Origin: Diphasiastrum complanatum
Lineage: Eukaryota > Streptophyta > Lycopodiopsida > Lycopodiales > Lycopodiaceae
Assembly (NCBI GenBank): GCA_029204225.1
Contig: CM055097.1
Span: 60,082,073-60,146,072 of the forward strand
DNA: 64,000 nt
Reading direction: 5' to 3'
Shown: positions 33,150 through 45,618 of the stretch, piece after piece
How the letters are laid out: each line of letters starts with the position of its first letter
How positions within the stretch are numbered: position 1 is the stretch's first letter
The notes under the pieces: model-generated
What the model saw: the letters and a program-made list of their open reading frames with translations, nothing else
What the model was told of the DNA's origin: nothing
The model's database searches: none
Translations under genes and position numbers: made by a program

Positions 33150-36100
33150 GAGCTATTCCGCAATATGCCTGCTCTCTTCTCCGTTCGAGTTTTTCTATCT
33201 CCCTTGCCCCATCAAATCACCACCATCCTCAGTATCACTAACAGATAATCAACCTTTGGCCGCATGACTATATCCTAACGCCAAGGCAAAAGGACAACAA
33301 TATTAGAGAATACACCATTGGATATAGGAAGCCCAGGCAGAAGAAGCTGCACAAGCCAAGGAAAATCATGTAGAACCTCTAGCCGCAAAAGTTCCAGCAC
33401 CACCAACAGGCTCACCACTAAGAACAGATCTTAATGACTATTTACACCATCAGGAAGTACCATTCTAGATGGGAGAGCCTAAAGTTCCATAGATAGAACT
33501 GCTCACAAGTCTATTGACTAGCAGAATGAACCTATTCCTTGGTGAGTTCCTATGAATTGAGCCACAAGCAAAGAGTGTTCTCACTGGATGGTTGAATTTG
33601 GAACCAGAACTAGAACAAAAAAAAACCCTTGTACTGTGTTGGGTATGAGGGAACCAACAACGTTGGGAAATTGAGCAACACAACATCACCCTGCCAATCA
33701 AGCACAAGCGATACGAGGACGAAGCGACAATGGTAGATGGATGATATAATCTCAACTTGATCTCCAATACTTTATATCAGAGATGGGGTTTACAAGGGCT
33801 AAAGCCAGCAAAATTTTCTATCAAGCTAGCTAACCAATCTTATGTTAAACCAGGTGTAGTTGAAGATATTCATGTAAAGATAGCGGTAGTGCAATTTGCG
33901 ATCACCTTCATGGTGATGGAAATACCAAATCTCCTTTCACCTATCGAGTTCAACTGGGAAGACCTTAGTTGAGAGTTGCGCAAGTGATTCAAAACTGAGG
34001 AACCAGAAAACTCACCTTCGAGAATAGAGAGCAAATAGTAAAGGTAGATCCACCACTTGGGCGATGAAGCTGATGACGACTCCTCCACCACCGACCATAG
34101 CATTGATCGCCCAAGACCAATCAAGGGAGGTAATTATGATTCACAATATGACATTGTGAGTTGGATGGAAGCATTAGCCATCGTTGACCATATGGTTGGG
34201 CATACATGCCATCAGGATTCAGATTCAGAACCCAACACTTCATCTCCCAAGGGATACACCCTAGACACGCCAGTAACTAACAGGGTGAACATGATTAAAC
34301 GATGGCATGGTTAGCAGTGGAACCAATTCTTGAAGTAGTTGAAGATGATCTGGGACCTTGGCAACATGCCTTCTCATACAATGAGGAAGCTGACAGATAA
34401 ATAGATCCTGCAACATATGGATCTTGAACGATATGGGATGAGAAAATTACCAACTCAACCTCCTCAAAAGTTGCCATTAGCTAAAGTTTCGAAGGTGGAA
34501 CCACCCAAGGCACCTGATGCTAAGAAAAATCAGATAAAACAATGATATAATCATGTGATCTGTTGGAGTGATTTGCCGGAAGAAGCAATAGCTATGGTAG
34601 ATCTGAATATTCGCAATCACGAGGCAAATGTGAAACCAGTTTCCAAGAAGGATACCAAGGATGTAGCCCATCTTGTATATAGAAAGGTCAAAAAGAAAGT
34701 TTAAGATTTCTTGAAATTTATTCGATTGGAACAAGATTTGACATCATCATTGTAGATGAATGAAAACCCGCAGCTCACTAGTCAGTGCTAAAATCAATCT
34801 GTTGAAGAAGAGCACTAGTTCACGAGATGCTAGAAACTTTCAAATATTATACTTCAGACGACGTAGTGATTATGCTGCCAAAGGCACAAAGAGATCTTGA
34901 TATCAAGAAGCTAAAGACCAAGTCTATGCAACCAATGAACTTGGCTGAGCCTGGCGAAGAAGAAAAGATTGTTGATGTGGGAGCACAATTGACGCCCACT
35001 CAGTTTACACGGCTACGTAATTTGTTCGTGGAATACAAAGATGGTTTTACGTGGACTTACAAAGATCTAAAGGGTATACCACTAACCGTAGTCCAACACA
35101 CCATACCCTTGGTGGAGGGAGCAGTCCCCAAGGTGAGCCGATACTATCGATGCAATCCTAACTATACAAAGTTGATCAAACAAGAATTGCGAAAACTGCT
35201 CGACGCCGATTTCATCTATGAAATCGAGCATATAGAATGGGTATTATTAATAGTCATAGTACCCAAGAAAACGAAAACATGCTAATATGTTTAATTCTAA
35301 AGGCACTGAATGCGGTCACCAAGAATGATCACTTCCCACTACCTTTCACAAAGAGTGTCCTAGATTGAGTAGTAGGAGCATAAGCTTACAGTTCCTTGGA
35401 TGACTTCAGCGGCTACAATCAAGTGAAAATTGGGCCTGATGATCAACACAAGACAACATTCGCTACTAAATGGGGAACTTATGCCTATAAGATGATACCA
35501 TTTGGTCTTTGCAATGGCCCCAGTACCTTCCAGAGAGTCATGGAAGCAGCATTCAAACAATACCTACAAAATTTTTTGGAGATATTTTGGGATGATTTGT
35601 GCGTGCACGAGCCAAAAAGTGAACACTTATCTAATTTGGAAAAGGTGTTGATTCAATGCCGCAAGTACTAGATATCCTTGAACCTAGAAATGTGTCATTT
35701 TTGGGTTACACTTGGCCTTATATTGGGTCACATTGTATCCAGACACAACTAGGGACGATTCGCGGGGTCTACATTTTCATGGGCCATGCTAACTATTATC
35801 AGATCTTCATTCTAGATTTTGCAGAGTTAGCAAGGCCAATCTACAAGCTCACCACGAAACCACATTGGATGGAGAAAGCCTTCCAGAAGTTTAAAGATGC
35901 ATTGTTCTCAGTGCCAATCTTATGACCACCCAATTGGACGATTGAGTTCCATGTGCATATAGATGCATGGAAGTATGAAGTTGGAGCCATCTTGACCCAG
36001 CGAGTGCAAAGATAATTTCCTAGTCCGATTTGCTAGCCGACAGCTTAGTGAATCAGAGGTGAACTATTAAACCATAGAGGGGGAAGCACTTGCCATGATT

Positions 36101-37580
36101 TTATGTGGTCAAGAAGTTTACACACTATCTGATGGCCACACACTTTGTGTTTTATATGGACCATAAACCCTTGCTATATCTAATGAATAAAACTTGTAAC
36201 ACATGATGGATCACACGATGGTTACTCCTGTTGTTTTTTGACTTCAAGATAGTGGTATGCAAGGAAAAGAAGCACTATATGGCAGATCATGTCTCACAAA
36301 TCAAAGAGAAGAAAATGACAATCCAACCTGATGAAGAGCTACCCGATGTTGCCTTGTTCTATGTTGACACGATACCAGATTGGGCTGTTGATATTGTTGA
36401 ATATTTAATACGGGGCCAACCAGACAAGACATTATCAAAGGCGAAACAATGGAAGTTGATAGCTAGAGCCAAACCTTACCAACTTATAGGATCAGATATC
36501 ATTCTTGGAAGGTGTGTTCTTCCACATGAAACCACCCAGATAATATTGTTATCACATGAAGTCATGGGTGGTGGGCATTCTGCATCTGACATTACAGTTC
36601 GCAAGATTTTGCAATCAGGGTGATGGTGGCCGACAATTTATAAGGATACAAAAGAATATCTGAAGAAATGTGATGTGTGCCAACGAGCTAGAAGACCGAC
36701 AAGATTGCATTATGATCTTCTATGCCACATTCTAGCTCAAGCACCATTCGAGAAGTGGGGATTGGACTGCATCGGTCCCATCCATCTAGCACCCATGAGC
36801 TCACAAGCCCGATATATTATTGTGGCTATAGATTACCTCACCAAGGCAATATGAAGGGTTGATGCTAGGACTACTGCAAAATTTCTATATGAACATATCG
36901 TTGTGCACTTCGATTGTCCGATAGAGATAGTCAGCGATCGCTAAAGTCTTTTTGTCAATGAGACCATCAAGATATTACTAGAGGAATTCTTCATGATCCA
37001 TTGATTCAGCACGCCATATTATCCTCGTGATAATGGGCAGGCAGAATCATCCAACAAGATCTTATGTAGCATAATCATGAAACAGTCCAAGCTAGCAGAT
37101 CTTACTGGAACATAAGTTACATGCTACTCTGTGGGCATTCATGACAACATACAAGGGAACTGATCAAACACCATTCCAACTAGTTTATGGTCAAGATGTT
37201 GTTATGCCAGTGGATTTTTTGGTACCATTATTGAGGGTTGCCACCGCACAACATCTTGATGAGTCCAAATCTCTACAACTACGCAATGAAGCTCTACACA
37301 AACTTTGCAACACGCCTATTGGTTGTGCATGCATTGGCAGCTGATAAAGCCCAACACGAGGCATGGCATGGTCGTCAGTTACACAAGAAAGATCTTTGTT
37401 CTAGAGATCTAGTCCTAATGTACAAGAATATGGCGATCAAAGAAAAATTGAAATTTCCAGACAAATGCCTATACCAGATCAAGGAAATCCTCAACCATGG
37501 AGCCATGAAATTTGAACATCTTGTTGGGACACCATTTGATACACCCATCAATGGTAGTCGATTGCATAACTACTAGCCAC
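33150..37580 (+). pseudogene. Gypsy element G2, decayed gag-pol
   Basis: Weak gag text (33300-33720, LNLEPELEQKK). Protease region: MVDG then NLISNTLYQRWGLQGLKPAK and FSIKLANQSYVKPG (33725-33970). Linker/gag-pol text 34057-34760. RT N-terminus 34827-35285 has FTWTYKDLKGIP, VQHTIPLVEGAVPKVSRYYR and LDADFIYEIE. The palm (35290-35671) has LDDFSGYNQVKIGPDDQHKT and FGLCNGPSTFQRVM, with active site IFWDDLCVH where FLDD is expected. RNase H shows HIDAWKYEVGAILTQ and MDHKPLLYLMNK (35950-36190). The integrase zinc finger (36560-36690) has KKCDVCQRARRP; the core has WGLDCIGPIHL, VSDR, PYYPRDNGQAESSN. Many stops. No LTR was identified at either end; 37580-37742 is featureless flank. Confidence 0.82.
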
Positions 37581-37742
37581 CACAATAGCACAGATCAAGC
37601 TAATAATGACATGAAGATCACTTACCAAAAAGATCTTACACTACAAACGGTCATTGCAGCAAGATCCAGAAAGGATGTACACAATTCTCAACACTCTCTA
37701 TCACTCGTTCAAGTACCATCTCCCTCTATTCCACCTTTATCA

Positions 37743-39837
37743 ACCTTTGCTATTCTCACCATATCCCACAAAGATGCCTTTGATGGATGTTGCATCATCC
37801 TTCCTTCTCTTATCCAAGGATTGGTGTACATAGCAAGTGGATCCAAAAACTTTGAGATCTTTGAGATTGGGCTTCTCTCCAAATAGAGCTTCAAATGGTG
37901 TGATTCCTCCAATGGCTTGGTTTGGCAATCTATTGCACAAATAGTTAGCACAAGTTATTGCTTCACCCCAAAATGGTTTGGATAGAGAAGCATCTAGCCT
38001 TAAGGCCTTAGCACACTCACAAAGAGATCTATTTCTTCTCTCACTCACTCCATTTTGTTGAGGGGTGTATGGACATGACAGCTCCCTCTTTATGCCATTA
38101 GAAATACAAAAGTCAATCAACTTATTGGAGACATATTCACCTCCATTATCACTCCTTAATACCTTAATCTTGGTACTAAGTTGATTTTCTACCAAAGTCT
38201 TGAACTTTACAAAAGAATCAAACACCATTGATTTGCTAGACAAGAGGTACATCCAACAAAATCTAGAATAGTCATCAATGAAGATTACATAGTACTTGGC
38301 ACCACCATTAGACTCATGTGAAAAACTATGAACATCCGAATGGATGAGTTCAAGAAGAGAGTTTGATCTTGATGTAGATCTTGAGAAGGGTAGCTTGTGA
38401 GCCTTTGAGAGGCTGCATGCTTCACATCTCTTTCCACACTTTGACAAATGCTTGGGGAGTCCAACTGCAAGCTCCTTTGTAGTCATAGATTCCATGGCTT
38501 TGTAGTTGGGATGGCCCAACCTTTTGTGCCACAGTTCCACCTTTGATAGCTCCACCTTTGCCAAGTTAACACTCTCCACTGCAATATTAGCATCAAGCTT
38601 AAACAATCTACCTTGCTTAAAGCCTTTGGCTATACATTCATCATTTCTAAGGATGGAACAAACTTTATGCTTAGATTGTACATCTAGGCCATTATCCATT
38701 AACTGGCCAACACTAAGCAAATTCTTGGTTAACTTAGGAACATAAAGAACATTATCTAGATTCATCATTTTGGATGATCCCACATACAAGGGAATTGTTC
38801 CTATTCCACTTATCTTACCCAGTATAGATTGATCTATGTAAGTCATTGTAAGAAAGTAAGGTGGAGAATATGTCCTTTTGATATGTCATGTGGGAACTTG
38901 CCCCACTATCAATCCACCAAGAATCATTGGTGTTGCTCTTGGATGATGGTGGTTTGTTGGAAACCATCAAGGATGACTCTTCATCCTCCTCTTCCTCCTG
39001 ATGTGCAATGTTGCTTTGTTTGCTCTCTTGTGCCTTCTTCTTCTTGAGACATTCTGATGCAAAATGTCCTTTCTTTTCACTAAAAAAACATTTGTACTTG
39101 GACTTGTCTTTGATCTTGCCCTTTGAGCTTGAAGCCTCATCCTCCTCCTTGGTCTCCTTGAAGTGCTTCTTCTTGCCATTGGTCTTCTTCTTGCTTTTAA
39201 ATGAGAAATTAGCTTTCTCATCACCATCCTGCAAAGAAATAGCATTCATTCTTGCATTGGTATGCAACATCCTACACTCTTCAGCTACTAATACACTGTG
39301 TAGCTTTTCTATAGTAGGCAAAGTGTCTTGGATTGCAAAGCTTTGGACCAAATTTGTAAAGCCACTCCCTAGACCATTTAGGACAATCTGAACAAGCTCA
39401 CTATCTTGAATCTTCTCTCCAATGGAAGCTAACTCCCTATTAAGAGACTTGATTCTTAGCACATAATCTTGTGCATTCTCATCACTCCTCTTCATGCTTT
39501 GTAGAATCTGGTTCTTAAGCATAAGAACCCTCGAAGTGTTACTAGACTCATAGATAGATTTTAAAGATTCCCAAGCCTCTTTAGCACTCTTACATGATGA
39601 TACTTCCCTTAAAAGATCATTGCTTACATTCATCTTAATACAGTGAAGTGCAAGCCTAGACCTCTTCTTGTATCTCACTAATTCCTGTGCACCTAGAGGT
39701 TCATCTTCATCATCTATTAGAAACTCATAAAGATCCTGGAGCACCATTAGTGACTCCATCCTCACTTTCCAAATAGCATAATTGGTAGAATTTAACCTCT
39801 CACTAGCTTCTAGAAGGTAGGCTCCCACTGATCCCAT
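37743..39837 (-). pseudogene. Copia A2 gag-protease-integrase, truncated and frameshifted
   Basis: Closely matches the A1 polyprotein. The gag start MGSVGAYLLEASERLN is at 39837. The zinc knuckle reads CFFSEKKGHFASEC, with the second zinc-binding cysteine changed to serine. The protease motif WWIDSGASSHMT is intact. Around 38820 a net 14-base deletion relative to A1 (after TCTATACTG) shifts the frame and ends the first frame at 38815. The integrase then reads on to GIFVGYGENSKG at 37743, with SDNGGEY and GVSERRN intact. Without RT and RNase H it cannot act alone. Confidence 0.92.
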
Positions 39838-40142
39838 CTTACTAGCAAGATTCTACACACAAGATATAGATTTGTTTGGACCTGAAACTCACAAAGGTTT
39901 CAAACTTGCAGTGTTTCACTCAAATGTTGACTTCTAATCCAACAGATGGATTTGTAATCACAGTTCTATCACTCCCTCACAAGCTGGAATGAAGATAAGA
40001 TGAGATGAAAACTACACTCAAGCAAATCTTGCCAATCTTGGCTATTCTTGGACAAAAACTGACTCTATCTCTCTCGTTCACTTTGATGTACTTTCAAGAC
40101 CTGGTTTCCACTTTAAGAAGGTCTGAAATCAGCCTAGATTAA
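39838..40142 (-). other. A2 leader, gag-proximal part
   Basis: Aligns with A1 leader sequence before gag (about 1722-2066). It ends at the 5-bp duplication ATTAA (40138-40142) that flanks copia B. Confidence 0.85.
40138..40142. other. Target site duplication of copia B, left copy
   Basis: ATTAA, identical to 46299-46303. The intact family-A leader has ACTAA at this place (opposite-strand sense), so the host site can be recognised. Confidence 0.92.
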
Positions 40143-40824
40143 TGTAAAAATTACAGCAAATAAGGATCCTAAAACACTTGAAATGATGAGGAAAACAATA
40201 GATTATGATTTCATAAGATTAGCACAAGTTGAACCATCAAAATCCATCAAAAACCTATGCTTGAACCTCACTAAATGGCCCAAATCCTTGAAGAAGGCTT
40301 CACACGTGTGAAAGTACGGCCTCCCACAGTCTGAGTACTGTACACCAGACCTACATTCAATCCTATAATCATTAGTAATCACAAGTACTCAAACAATTAT
40401 GAACATAGAGAGCAATTGCACCATTATGAGAGAAAAAACATGAAATTGCTTGATTGATTTTGGTGAGATATCATCACCTATATATACATGATCCATCACG
40501 GTTTTGGGCAGGTATGAGTAGCCCTAAACCTATCCCTAATGCTAATTTTGGTGGATCTTTCATCCCTACCAAGTTAGGGTTGGAATCTTGGAGATCCCTC
40601 AACAATGCAAAAATTACCAAAAATAGCTCCTATTTTTTCTCCCTTGTATCTAAGCATAATTTGGACTCATTCCAAAGGTTCTAACACTTAGGTATACTTG
40701 AGAACATCCTTATGAATGGAATCCTATGCTATTTGGCACGTGTGACAAGCCACATCATGACCATTTAACTATTTACAAGTCATATGACCAAAACTAGTCA
40801 AGCTAGAATTGTGAATTTTTAACA
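40143..40824 (-). repeat. 3' LTR of copia B
   Basis: 682 bp; minus strand TGTTAAAAATTC...AATTTTTACA. Contains a TATA box (40478-40487, minus strand TATATATAGG), the palindrome TTCACACGTGTGAA (40299-40312) and CCGTACT (complement of 40313-40319). Confidence 0.95.
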
Positions 40825-40833
40825 CTCCTCCTC
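40825..40833 (-). other. Polypurine tract of copia B
   Basis: Minus strand GAGGAGGAG directly before the 3' LTR, identical to A1. Confidence 0.88.
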
Positions 40834-40838
40834 ACTAT

Positions 40839-43800
40839 CTAGCTTGGTTCAATCATTGCTTTACTAATCACTCCAAGTGATGATCTGAACTTCATAAAAG
40901 GTGTCCTTTGAAGTGGTTTAGTAAGTAGATCAGCTACACATTCATTGCTTGGAACATGCTCCAAAGCAATCTCCTTGGCTTGCACCATTTCTCTCACAAA
41001 GTGATGGCATATCTCAATGTGCTTAGATCTTGCATGGAAGATTGGGTTAGATGCAAGGTGTTGGGCTGATATATTGTCATTGTAGATGATTGGTGCCTCC
41101 TCTAAATCCATGATCTTTAGTTCCACCAATAATCTCTTGATCCAAAGTACCTCCTTTGTAGTGGTTGTCAAAGCTTTGTACTCGGCCTCAGTTGAAGATA
41201 GAGATATAGTTTCTTGCTTTTTTGAAAGCCATGAAACCACACCTTCTCCTATGAAAGTTGAATAGGCACTTGTTGATTTCCTATCCCTCTTGTCCCCTGC
41301 AAAATCTGAATCACTAAATGCATGAAGGTTAATCACATCTCCTCTATATAGAATCCCAAAATCCAATGTACCCGAGATGTATCTTAGAATCCTCTTAGCC
41401 TTTTTCCAATGGATATTCAATGGCTTTTGCATGGATTGGCTCAACCTACATACACTAAAGCTAAGATCTGGTCTAGTTATAGTGATCCACATTAAGGAAC
41501 CTATAAGTTGCCTAAACAAAGTGATGTCCATGAAGGATCTTTCATCATCTTCATTTGGCACTTTTACATCTTGCTCCATTGGTGTGTCAACACTTTTGCA
41601 TACTTCCATCTTAAACTTCTTCAAAAGACTTTGAGAATAGTTTACTTGACTTATAAAGATAAAATCAGACCCTCTAAGTACTTCTATGCCTAAGATGAAG
41701 TGAAGACACCCTAGATCTACCATCTTGAACTCTAAGGATAGATCTATCTTGATTTTTTCAATACCATCAACACTATTTCCACTAATGATGATGTCATCTA
41801 CATAAATGAGTAAAAGTACAATACCAACATCATCAAACTTAATGTAAAGAGTGGGATCATATTCACTTTGAACAAAATAAAGTGAAATAAGATAGCAATG
41901 TAGTCTTGAATTCCAAGATCTTGAGGCTTGCTTCAAGCCATAGATGCTTCTTTGGAGATGGCATACTTTGTTCTCCATTCCATGCTTGATGAACCCTTGT
42001 GGCTGCTCCATATAGATATCCTCTTCCAAAAAACCATTCAAGAAAGCATTAGAGATATCCATTTGACATAGAATCCATCCAAAATGTGATGCAAGTGCAA
42101 TGATTAGTCTTATTGTGACCATCTTGGCCACGGGTGCAAAAGTTTCCTCATAGTCTATCCCTCTCTCTTGAGCATAACCTTTTGCAACTAATCTTGCTTT
42201 ATGTTTGTTAACACTCCCATTTGCATTCAACTTAAGCTTGAAGACCCACTTGCATCCTATTACATTCCTTTGAGGTCTCTCAACAAGCAACCAAGTTTCA
42301 ATCTCAATCAAGGCATCATACTCATCCAACATAGCTTTATACCATTCTTTGGAGTTCAATGCATCTTCAACATTAGACGGTTCTTCAAAACTAGATAAAG
42401 CATAAGAAGTGGATGAGATACCCTCAACTTGTTGTCCTTTGCCTTGATATGTGAGCCTTGATGGCTCCACTTTTGCCCTTGAAGATCTCCTTGGTGTGAT
42501 AGGTGGGTTTGGTGCTTGCTCCTCCATGAGCTCCTCCTCAAAACCAAGATCTTGCTCCTCGGCCATCTTCTTCTTGATTGTTGGAGCACTTGAGCCTTCT
42601 TCAATCATATGCATATGATGTTCATCAAAGATGACATCCCTTGAAACAACAAATTTGTTCAAGGATGGAAGATAGACTTTGTAGCCCTTGCTTGAGCTTG
42701 CATATCCAAGCATGATCCCTCTTGTGGAAGATGGATCCTCCTTGGTTCTTGTTTCTAATGGCACATGCACATAACATATACACCCAAAAACTTTCAAGTG
42801 ATTAAGATTGGGTTTCTTTCCATACAACATCTCATAAGGAGTTTTGCCTTCAATTGCTTTGCAAGACACCCTATTCATCAAGTAGTTTGCACATACAAGA
42901 GACTCACCCAAAAAGGATTTGGGCAAACAAGCATCTAATCTTAAAGCCTTAGAACATTCACATAATGTTCTATTCCTTCTTTCAGCAACTCCATTCTGTT
43001 GAGGAGTGTAAGGACAAGAAGTCTCTTTCTTGATCCCTTCCTCCTCACAAAAGGCCTTGAACTCATTGGAGATGAATTCTCCACCATTGTCACTTCTAAG
43101 AATCTTGATGCTATGATTATGATGCTTTTCCACAAACAACTTGAACTTTACAAAAGTATCAAATACTTGAGACTTGAAGGAAAGTAAGAACACCCAACAA
43201 TATCTTGAGTAGTCATCAATGAAGGTTAAAAACATGGATGAACCTCCATTAGATTTGGTGCTAGCAATGTGCACATCCGAGTGTATGAGTTCAAGAGGAT
43301 GAGATGACTTTGTGATGGAGTTAGGAAACACCTTCTTATGTGCCTTGGATAAGGCACAAGCTTCACAAACCTTGTCTTCCTTCCCAATAGACCTTGGTAG
43401 GCCTAAAGCATACTCCTCCTTGATCATAGCCTCCATGGAACCCGAGTTGACATGTCCAAGTCTTTTGTGCCATAAAGTAAAGGTAGATATCTTGCTCTTC
43501 TCGGCCAACATGACAACATTAGTATCCACAAATGCATCCAGCTTATAAAGTTTGCCAAGTCTAGTGCCCTTAGCCACTATCTTACCCTTCTTCTTGATGA
43601 AACATTCATTTGAAGCAAAGTCAACATTGAAACCATTGTCTACCATTTGGCCAACACTTAGTAGATTCTTTGTTATTGTAGGAATGTACAAAACACCTTC
43701 TATGTTGATCTTTTTGGAAGATCCTAAGCAAAGGGGAATGCTACCAACTCCTTCAATCTTACAAGCTTCATCATTTGCTGTATAGATAGAGTTTATAGGT

Positions 43801-44807
43801 CCATCATAAGATAAGAGAGAAGAGAAAAACTCCCTTTTACTAGTCATGTGTGAACTAGCACCCGAGTCAATCCACCAAGGATCTTCTCCTTTGAAGTTTG
43901 TTGAAGAAAATATGGACATCATGAGAGAGTCCTCATGTGAACTCTCCTCCTCCTCCTCTTTGCTCATGTTGGCTTGGATTTGATCTTGCTTCCTCTTGAA
44001 GCATTCCGAGGCATAATGCCCCATCTTGCTACAATAGTAGCACTTCACCTTTGATTTGTCCTTCTTGACTTTGGTGGTTGATGGAGATGCCTTTGGGGGT
44101 CCTTCTTGATCCTCAAGCTTTGTAGACTTCTTGAATGTTGATCCTTTGCCTTTGGACTTGCCTTTGCCTTTGGTGAAGAGAGCTTGGTCATCTCCACCTT
44201 GGATGGAAAGCCTATCCATCCTCTCTTGCATTTGGCTCCTTCTTGATTCCTCGGCCATGAGCGTGCCTTGGAGTTCTTCAAGTATGGGTAGCTTACCCAT
44301 AATTGCATATCCCTGAACCAAATTGTCAAATTCAAAGCTTAGTCCATTCAATATGAGTTGAACAAGCTCTTCATCCTTGATAGGGTCGCCTATAAAGGCT
44401 AGCTCTTTGTTCAATTCCTTTACTCTTAGGACAAAAGTATGTGCACTCTCTCCTTTCTTTTGATAGCTTCTATAGATTTGATTCTTCAAAGCTAACATTC
44501 TAGTTTGGTTCTTGGATTCATAGACCTTTTGCAAAGTCTCCCAAGCATCTTGAGCTGAAGTGCAATCTCCTACCTCTCTTAAGAGTTCATTTGCAACATT
44601 CATTTTTATGCAATGTAGTGCAACATTGCACCTCTTGATGTATTTAGCTTTTTCTTGAGGATGAATAGGTTCACCCTCCTTACCATTTACAATTTCCATC
44701 AGATCTTGCATGATCATGATAGATTCCATTCTAACTTTCCATATGGAATAGTTAGTTTTGTTGAGCCTTTCATTAGTATCCAAAAGATATGCATTTATAG
44801 ATGCCAT
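40839..44807 (-). CDS. Copia gag-pol polyprotein (B), intact
   Basis: 1322 codons without interruption, starting MASINAYLLDTNERLNKTNY. Rough residues: UBN2 gag 1-220; zinc knuckle CYYCSKMGHYASEC (~257); protease WWIDSGASSHMT (~313); integrase zinc finger LWHKRLGHVNS...CEACALSKAHK; integrase core IHSDVHIAST, LRSDNGGEFI, GVAERRN; RT KARLVAKGYAQERGIDYEET and YVDDIIISG (~1003); RNase H FSDSDFAGD (~1165), STEAEYKAL, YNDNISAQ. It ends FRSSLGVISKAMIEPS, 15 bases before the 3' LTR, unlike A1 which reads into its LTR. Its sequence and polypurine tract relate it to family A, but it is clearly a separate family. All catalytic residues are present. Confidence 0.96.
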   Translation of the reverse strand: MASINAYLLDTNERLNKTNYSIWKVRMESIMIMQDLMEIVNGKEGEPIHPQEKAKYIKRCNVALHCIKMNVANELLREVGDCTSAQDAWETLQKVYESKNQTRMLALKNQIYRSYQKKGESAHTFVLRVKELNKELAFIGDPIKDEELVQLILNGLSFEFDNLVQGYAIMGKLPILEELQGTLMAEESRRSQMQERMDRLSIQGGDDQALFTKGKGKSKGKGSTFKKSTKLEDQEGPPKASPSTTKVKKDKSKVKCYYCSKMGHYASECFKRKQDQIQANMSKEEEEESSHEDSLMMSIFSSTNFKGEDPWWIDSGASSHMTSKREFFSSLLSYDGPINSIYTANDEACKIEGVGSIPLCLGSSKKINIEGVLYIPTITKNLLSVGQMVDNGFNVDFASNECFIKKKGKIVAKGTRLGKLYKLDAFVDTNVVMLAEKSKISTFTLWHKRLGHVNSGSMEAMIKEEYALGLPRSIGKEDKVCEACALSKAHKKVFPNSITKSSHPLELIHSDVHIASTKSNGGSSMFLTFIDDYSRYCWVFLLSFKSQVFDTFVKFKLFVEKHHNHSIKILRSDNGGEFISNEFKAFCEEEGIKKETSCPYTPQQNGVAERRNRTLCECSKALRLDACLPKSFLGESLVCANYLMNRVSCKAIEGKTPYEMLYGKKPNLNHLKVFGCICYVHVPLETRTKEDPSSTRGIMLGYASSSKGYKVYLPSLNKFVVSRDVIFDEHHMHMIEEGSSAPTIKKKMAEEQDLGFEEELMEEQAPNPPITPRRSSRAKVEPSRLTYQGKGQQVEGISSTSYALSSFEEPSNVEDALNSKEWYKAMLDEYDALIEIETWLLVERPQRNVIGCKWVFKLKLNANGSVNKHKARLVAKGYAQERGIDYEETFAPVAKMVTIRLIIALASHFGWILCQMDISNAFLNGFLEEDIYMEQPQGFIKHGMENKVCHLQRSIYGLKQASRSWNSRLHCYLISLYFVQSEYDPTLYIKFDDVGIVLLLIYVDDIIISGNSVDGIEKIKIDLSLEFKMVDLGCLHFILGIEVLRGSDFIFISQVNYSQSLLKKFKMEVCKSVDTPMEQDVKVPNEDDERSFMDITLFRQLIGSLMWITITRPDLSFSVCRLSQSMQKPLNIHWKKAKRILRYISGTLDFGILYRGDVINLHAFSDSDFAGDKRDRKSTSAYSTFIGEGVVSWLSKKQETISLSSTEAEYKALTTTTKEVLWIKRLLVELKIMDLEEAPIIYNDNISAQHLASNPIFHARSKHIEICHHFVREMVQAKEIALEHVPSNECVADLLTKPLQRTPFMKFRSSLGVISKAMIEPS

Positions 44808-45605
44808 CTAGTCTCCTAATCAAGGACTTGACACAAATGAAGGTTACTTCTATTGATTTGATTGAAGGTCTACCTTATCCCACTTCTTAGGGACCTGAAA
44901 AGATCAGTAATAGACTTCCTATAAAGATCTAAGAATGATCTCTAACAAAATCAAATCATAGAATACTAGAAACAATGCACTTGCTTGATTGAAGTAGACA
45001 ATACTAGTAGAATTGCCCCTCTTTCTATAAAGAACATTAAAGCTTCCAAATGATCTGATCAAGAGTGAATTTCAGCAAGCTAATATACTTCCAAAATCAC
45101 TTGTAAAAGATCTAAATGGAACTTAATGAGGATGCAACACAATCTACTATCCAATCACAAGCAAAAAATGATCAAAATTGATGAAAAATTGATCTAATTT
45201 GGTGCATAAGTCAAGCAATGGTTGGACTGAACCTAAATCACTTTAGGAGGTGCCTACTACACCTTAGAACAGCCTTGAAGAGTCCCCAAAACTCTGATCT
45301 TCCCTCTCCTTGAATGCTAGAAAGCCTTCTCTATGAAATCACCTCCAAAACTCGCTTAGAAATCAATGCTTGGAGCAAGCAAAACTTGCTATCTTGGTAA
45401 TGTGAATTGAATTCAACTTTGCCTCTGGTTTTAGACACCTAAACACCTGCAAATGAAGTCACACAACACCAATCTCCAATGTATTTGACTCACTTTGAGT
45501 TCTAGAATCAATACTAGATGCTAAGATCCAATCTACACAAGATTTAGATCAAAAATTGTGATAAAATTGAATGCAAACCAAGGATTTAGCTCATTTCAGC
45601 CTTTA
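44808..45605 (-). other. Untranslated leader of copia B
   Basis: About 800 bases between primer site and gag, with no gene seen. Confidence 0.75.
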
Positions 45606-45618
45606 GGCTCTAATCCCA
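45606..45618 (-). other. Primer binding site of copia B
   Basis: Minus strand TGGGATTAGAGCC next to the LTR; two changes from the TGGTATCAGAGCC used by family A, but still recognisably the initiator-Met type. Confidence 0.8.
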
